From contig WBZZ01006524.1 of assembly GCA_019918135.1 (NCBI GenBank), positions 26,240 through 90,239 on the forward strand: a stretch of DNA of 64,000 bases, written 5' to 3'. This DNA comes from Paulinella micropora (lineage: Eukaryota > Cercozoa > Imbricatea > Euglyphida > Paulinellidae). The notes under the pieces are model-generated. The model was not told where the DNA came from and ran no database searches. It saw nothing but the letters and a program-made list of their open reading frames with translations. The position numbers and the translations under genes were made by a program. Below, one piece after another: positions 61,184 to 64,000 of the stretch (its first letter is position 1; every line of letters starts with the position of its first letter).

Positions 61184-61479
61184 AACGGTGTGCGAAAAGG
61201 AAGAGAGAAATCGGTTTTCTTTGTTTTCAAAAAAATTAAAAAGAAAGGTCGGTGTCGTGTGTAGCACGAAAAAAGAAAGTAACGAAGTAGGGTGGATCAA
61301 GGGCCAAAAGAAGCACGACGGGTTCTCTCTCTCTCCAAAATCTTCCAACGCGGGGCTTACAGCTCAAGCAGAAAAAAAGCCGACGCAGAGTGCACAAAAA
61401 AAAACAGATTACAGGAAAAAGAAATCACACGCACGAAAAACACATACAGACCTCTCACAGACAACATACAAACACACAC
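61184..61479. other. Intergenic
   Basis: A-rich, no gene seen. Confidence 0.35.
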
Positions 61480-61870
61480 GACGATACACGACACATTACA
61501 CATTACACACGACGATACACGACAAAAATCACACACACACGACGATACACGATACATTACACACGACGATACACGATACATATCACACACACACGACGAC
61601 ACACGACGATACATGTACGACACATTACAAACAATTGACACACACAAACATGTACGACAAAAATCACACAGGCAAAATTTCACACACGCCATCACGACGG
61701 TACACACACGACACGTTACAAAAATTCACAGACACACACATGTACGACAAAAAACTTCACACACACGACACATTACACATATGTACGACTGACAAGATGT
61801 CACAGACACACACGTGTACGACAAAATTTCACACACACACACACGACGATACACACAGCGACGCATTACA
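61480..61870 (-). repeat. AC-rich minisatellite (reverse complement of the 18.8-kb array)
   Basis: Units 'cacacgacgatacac' and 'gatacacgacac', the complement of the gtgtatcgtcgt units at 18840-19420, plus 'catgtacgacaaaaa' blocks. Non-coding. Confidence 0.85.
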
Positions 61871-61924
61871 CACAAATTCGCATTCACACCCAAATCCACA
61901 CGCGGTAGGGGGGCCACATACCAA

Positions 61925-62035
61925 AACCCCATTGAGCATCCCCAATGGGCTCAACATTGTGAATTCACAATGGGCTCAACATTGTGAATTCCCAATGGGC
62001 TCAACATTGTGAATTCCAAATGGGCTGCGTTTGGG
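61925..62035 (+). repeat. Four ~25-bp tandem units with an internal palindrome
   Basis: The unit 'caatgggctcaacattgtg' plus 'aattc' repeats; unit junctions form 'cattgtgaattcacaatg', a perfect palindrome. Confidence 0.85.
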
Positions 62036-62099
62036 CGGGGAGGGCCGACATAATGCGCGGGGTTTTTTTTACACCTACAAAAACACAGAAAGCGACTAT

Positions 62100-62960
62100 G
62101 TGTGTGTGTGTTTGTAAGTTCGTACGTGTCGTTCTATGTATTCGTGTGGGTGTGTTTGTATGTTCTGTGTATTCGTGTGTCGTTTCTGTGTGTATCGATC
62201 TGTGCGATTGTGTGCGATTGTGTGCGTGTATGTGTGTGTTTGTATGTTCTGTGTATTCGTTTTGTGTATTTGCGTGTGTGTTCTGTGTATTTGTGTGTGT
62301 TCTATGTATTCGTGTGTGTGTGTTCGTGTGTGGTCTGTGTGTATCGATCTGTGCGATTGTGTAGTGTGTGTGTGTGTGTTTGTGTGTTCTGTGTATTCGT
62401 GTGTTTTGTGTGTGTGGTTTATGTGTATCGATCTGTGCGATTGTGTGCGTGTATGTGTGTTTGTATGTTCTGTGTATTTGTTTGTGTATGTGTATGTTCG
62501 CACGTTTCGTGTGTGTTCTGTGTATTCGCGTGTCGTTTCTGTGTGTATCGATCTGTGCGATTGTGTGCGATTGTGTGCGTGTATGTGTGTGTTTGTATGT
62601 TCTGTGTATTCGTGTGTGTGTTGTGTGTGTGTGTTCTGTGTGTATCGATCTGTGCGATTGTGTGCGTGTATGTGTGTTTTCGTATGTTCTGTGTATTCGT
62701 TTGTGTATTTGCGTGTGTGTTCTGTGTATTTGTGTGTGTTCTGTGTATGTGTGTATCGATCTGTGCGATTGTGTGTGTGTCTGTGTGTTGTATCGATCTG
62801 TGCGATTGTGTGTGTATTCGAGTGTGTTTGTATGTTCTGTATATTCGTGTGTGGTCTGTGTGTATCGATCTGTGCGATTGTGTGTGTGTTCGTATGTTCT
62901 GTGTGTATCATTCTGTGCAATTGTGTGCATCGGTCTATGCATTTGTGTGTGTATCGTGCC
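62100..62960 (+). repeat. GT-rich minisatellite (gtgtatcgatctgtgcgatt units)
   Basis: Repeated block 'gtgtgtatcgatctgtgcga' plus 'ttgtgtgcgtgtatgtgtgt' and 'atgttctgtgtattcgt', about ten times with variation. Long open frames on both strands are composition artefacts. Confidence 0.9.
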
Positions 62961-63110
62961 GTGTGCACAAACTCGGAGAATGGGAGTGAGACAGGCATTC
63001 CTGTTTTTAAAAAAAGAACTGTCCCTCGTCCAACCTAAATCTTTCTTCCCATCACTGTATCCCGTTTTCTTTTTGTTTGTTTGTTCCGGTGTTTGAACAC
63101 TAGCTAGCCC

Positions 63111-63876
63111 ATGAGAGCAGTTCCTGTGAAGAAAAAGCCCAAGCTAGGACATACGGGTTCGTTGGTGGCGCAGTTGACCGCCTTGCCAGAGGAACTGCTG
63201 CGACACCTGTCCCCGTGGTCTCCGCCGTCAGTGGCCGTACTGGGCACGACCTGTCGCAGCCTCCGCAAATGTCTCCTCCCGTTGGCGACCGAAGCGCAGG
63301 AAGAACACCTGGCCAGTGTGCGCAGCAGTGGCCGACGCAATCGAAGAGATCGCCCTCAAGGGAGGTTACACCAAATTCAGCCTTCACGGCGCTACCCCCA
63401 ACCAATATTACGAACATGAGGTTGACTATGATCTAGCTGGCTGCCTGAACCTCCGCGCAGGCCAACGCTACAACCTGGATGAACGCCTTGTGACAGCTCT
63501 CGACTTTTACTGGCACCACAAGCTCGACAGTAACAAGACCAAGATCCGGCTCAGCCTGCGGATCAACGACGTCAACCGCGAATGCGAGAAGTGTGGCAGC
63601 TTGAATATTTCTGCGTGGCTACCCTTGAAAGGCGAGCTATTCTGCGTGCAAAGCCGCACCGAAATCGAGGCCATGCTGAAGCAAATAGTGTCGGTGCATA
63701 TGCTCAACTTGTTAGGAGATGCCTATATGAAGCATGACACTTACGACAGTGGGTCTATTTCCTGGATGGACCTGCTCGAAAAAGGTGTGACAGGCCCCGT
63801 CAAATCTCACTGGGTCTATCGGATGGCGAGAGATTCTGTGAGGACTGCGAAGAGTTGGAATAGATTGTGTTACTGA
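63111..63876 (+). pseudogene. F-box-like protein with one frame break
   Basis: ATG 63111 encodes an F-box-like motif (LTALPEELLRHLSPWSPPSV then TTCRSLRKCLLPLATEAQ). Near 63310-63318 the frame shifts by one. The continuation 'VCAAVADAIEEIALKGGYTK' runs to TGA at 63876 with a Cys-x2-Cys (CEKCGSLNISAW) and a mixed alpha/beta C-terminus. Combined ~255 residues. F-box proteins recruit targets to SCF ubiquitin ligases and are frequent in giant viruses and protists. The break is not in an obvious homopolymer, and a tiny intron cannot be excluded. Confidence 0.5.
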
Positions 63877-64000
63877 TCATTATAATTAAAATCCTGACTT
63901 TCTTTTTTTGCTTTTGCTTTTTTGCGCCTGTGTACGCTCGCTCACAAACAGTCTGTACGGACATTGGTGTGTGGCAGGGGCCGTTAAACTTTCTCCAGAC
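63877..64000. other. 3' flank
   Basis: 'aattaaaatcc' and T-runs just after the stop; nothing else seen before the window ends. Confidence 0.3.

Noticed and set aside
62001-62998. Long frames on both strands of the GT-rich array
   Set aside because: Pure consequence of a repeat lacking stop triplets.

Overview
The window looks like nuclear DNA of a unicellular eukaryote that carries, or largely consists of, a large eukaryotic DNA-virus genome, most likely an integrated and partly decaying copy. Outside the central element the genes are mostly long, intron-free, visibly GC-rich, packed on both strands, and separated by long homopolymer tracts. Several encode functions typical of nucleocytoplasmic or mirus-like viruses. 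These are a very divergent second-largest RNA polymerase subunit (41585-46324, minus), an mRNA-capping guanylyltransferase (51661-53388, minus), an H4-like histone (36372-36878, minus), a candidate adenain/Ulp1-type cysteine protease (50086-51552, plus), a DOT1-like methyltransferase with a zinc ribbon (39853-40755, minus), C2H2, Sel1 and F-box proteins, and large orphan proteins. Assignments rest on motifs read by eye.

Layout. 0-14 kb holds modular secreted or surface proteins (discoidin-like, PKD plus BspA-like/DUF285, Ser/Thr-rich stalks), intact or in fragments, plus a cluster of ~140-bp palindromes (8504-9194). 14-21 kb has an orphan 671-aa gene, three frame-broken genes, a GT-rich minisatellite and a gene with an internal TAG. 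21923-35765 is a single 13.8-kb DNA transposon with ~340-bp inverted terminal repeats and a 4-bp target duplication (CCAT). It sits inside a four-helix membrane-protein gene whose frame runs across the empty site. The transposon is AT-rich and has spliceosomal introns, an RNase H-like transposase-type gene, a SET-domain gene and a lysine/glutamate-rich gene. It is loaded with tRNA-derived SINEs, other short repeats and (TTA)n tracts, which shows the locus lived in a nuclear genome. 36-54 kb is the virus-like information-processing block. 54-64 kb carries two more surface proteins, an 879-aa orphan, minisatellites and a frame-broken F-box gene.

Working together. The RNA polymerase subunit and capping enzyme imply self-directed transcription. 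The H4-like, DOT1-like and basic repeat proteins suggest chromatinised viral DNA, and the protease suggests virion maturation. The numerous signal-peptide proteins may be virion or host-surface adhesins. Several genes carry single-base frame breaks or internal TAG codons. Whether this is decay or assembly error cannot be decided from one sequence.
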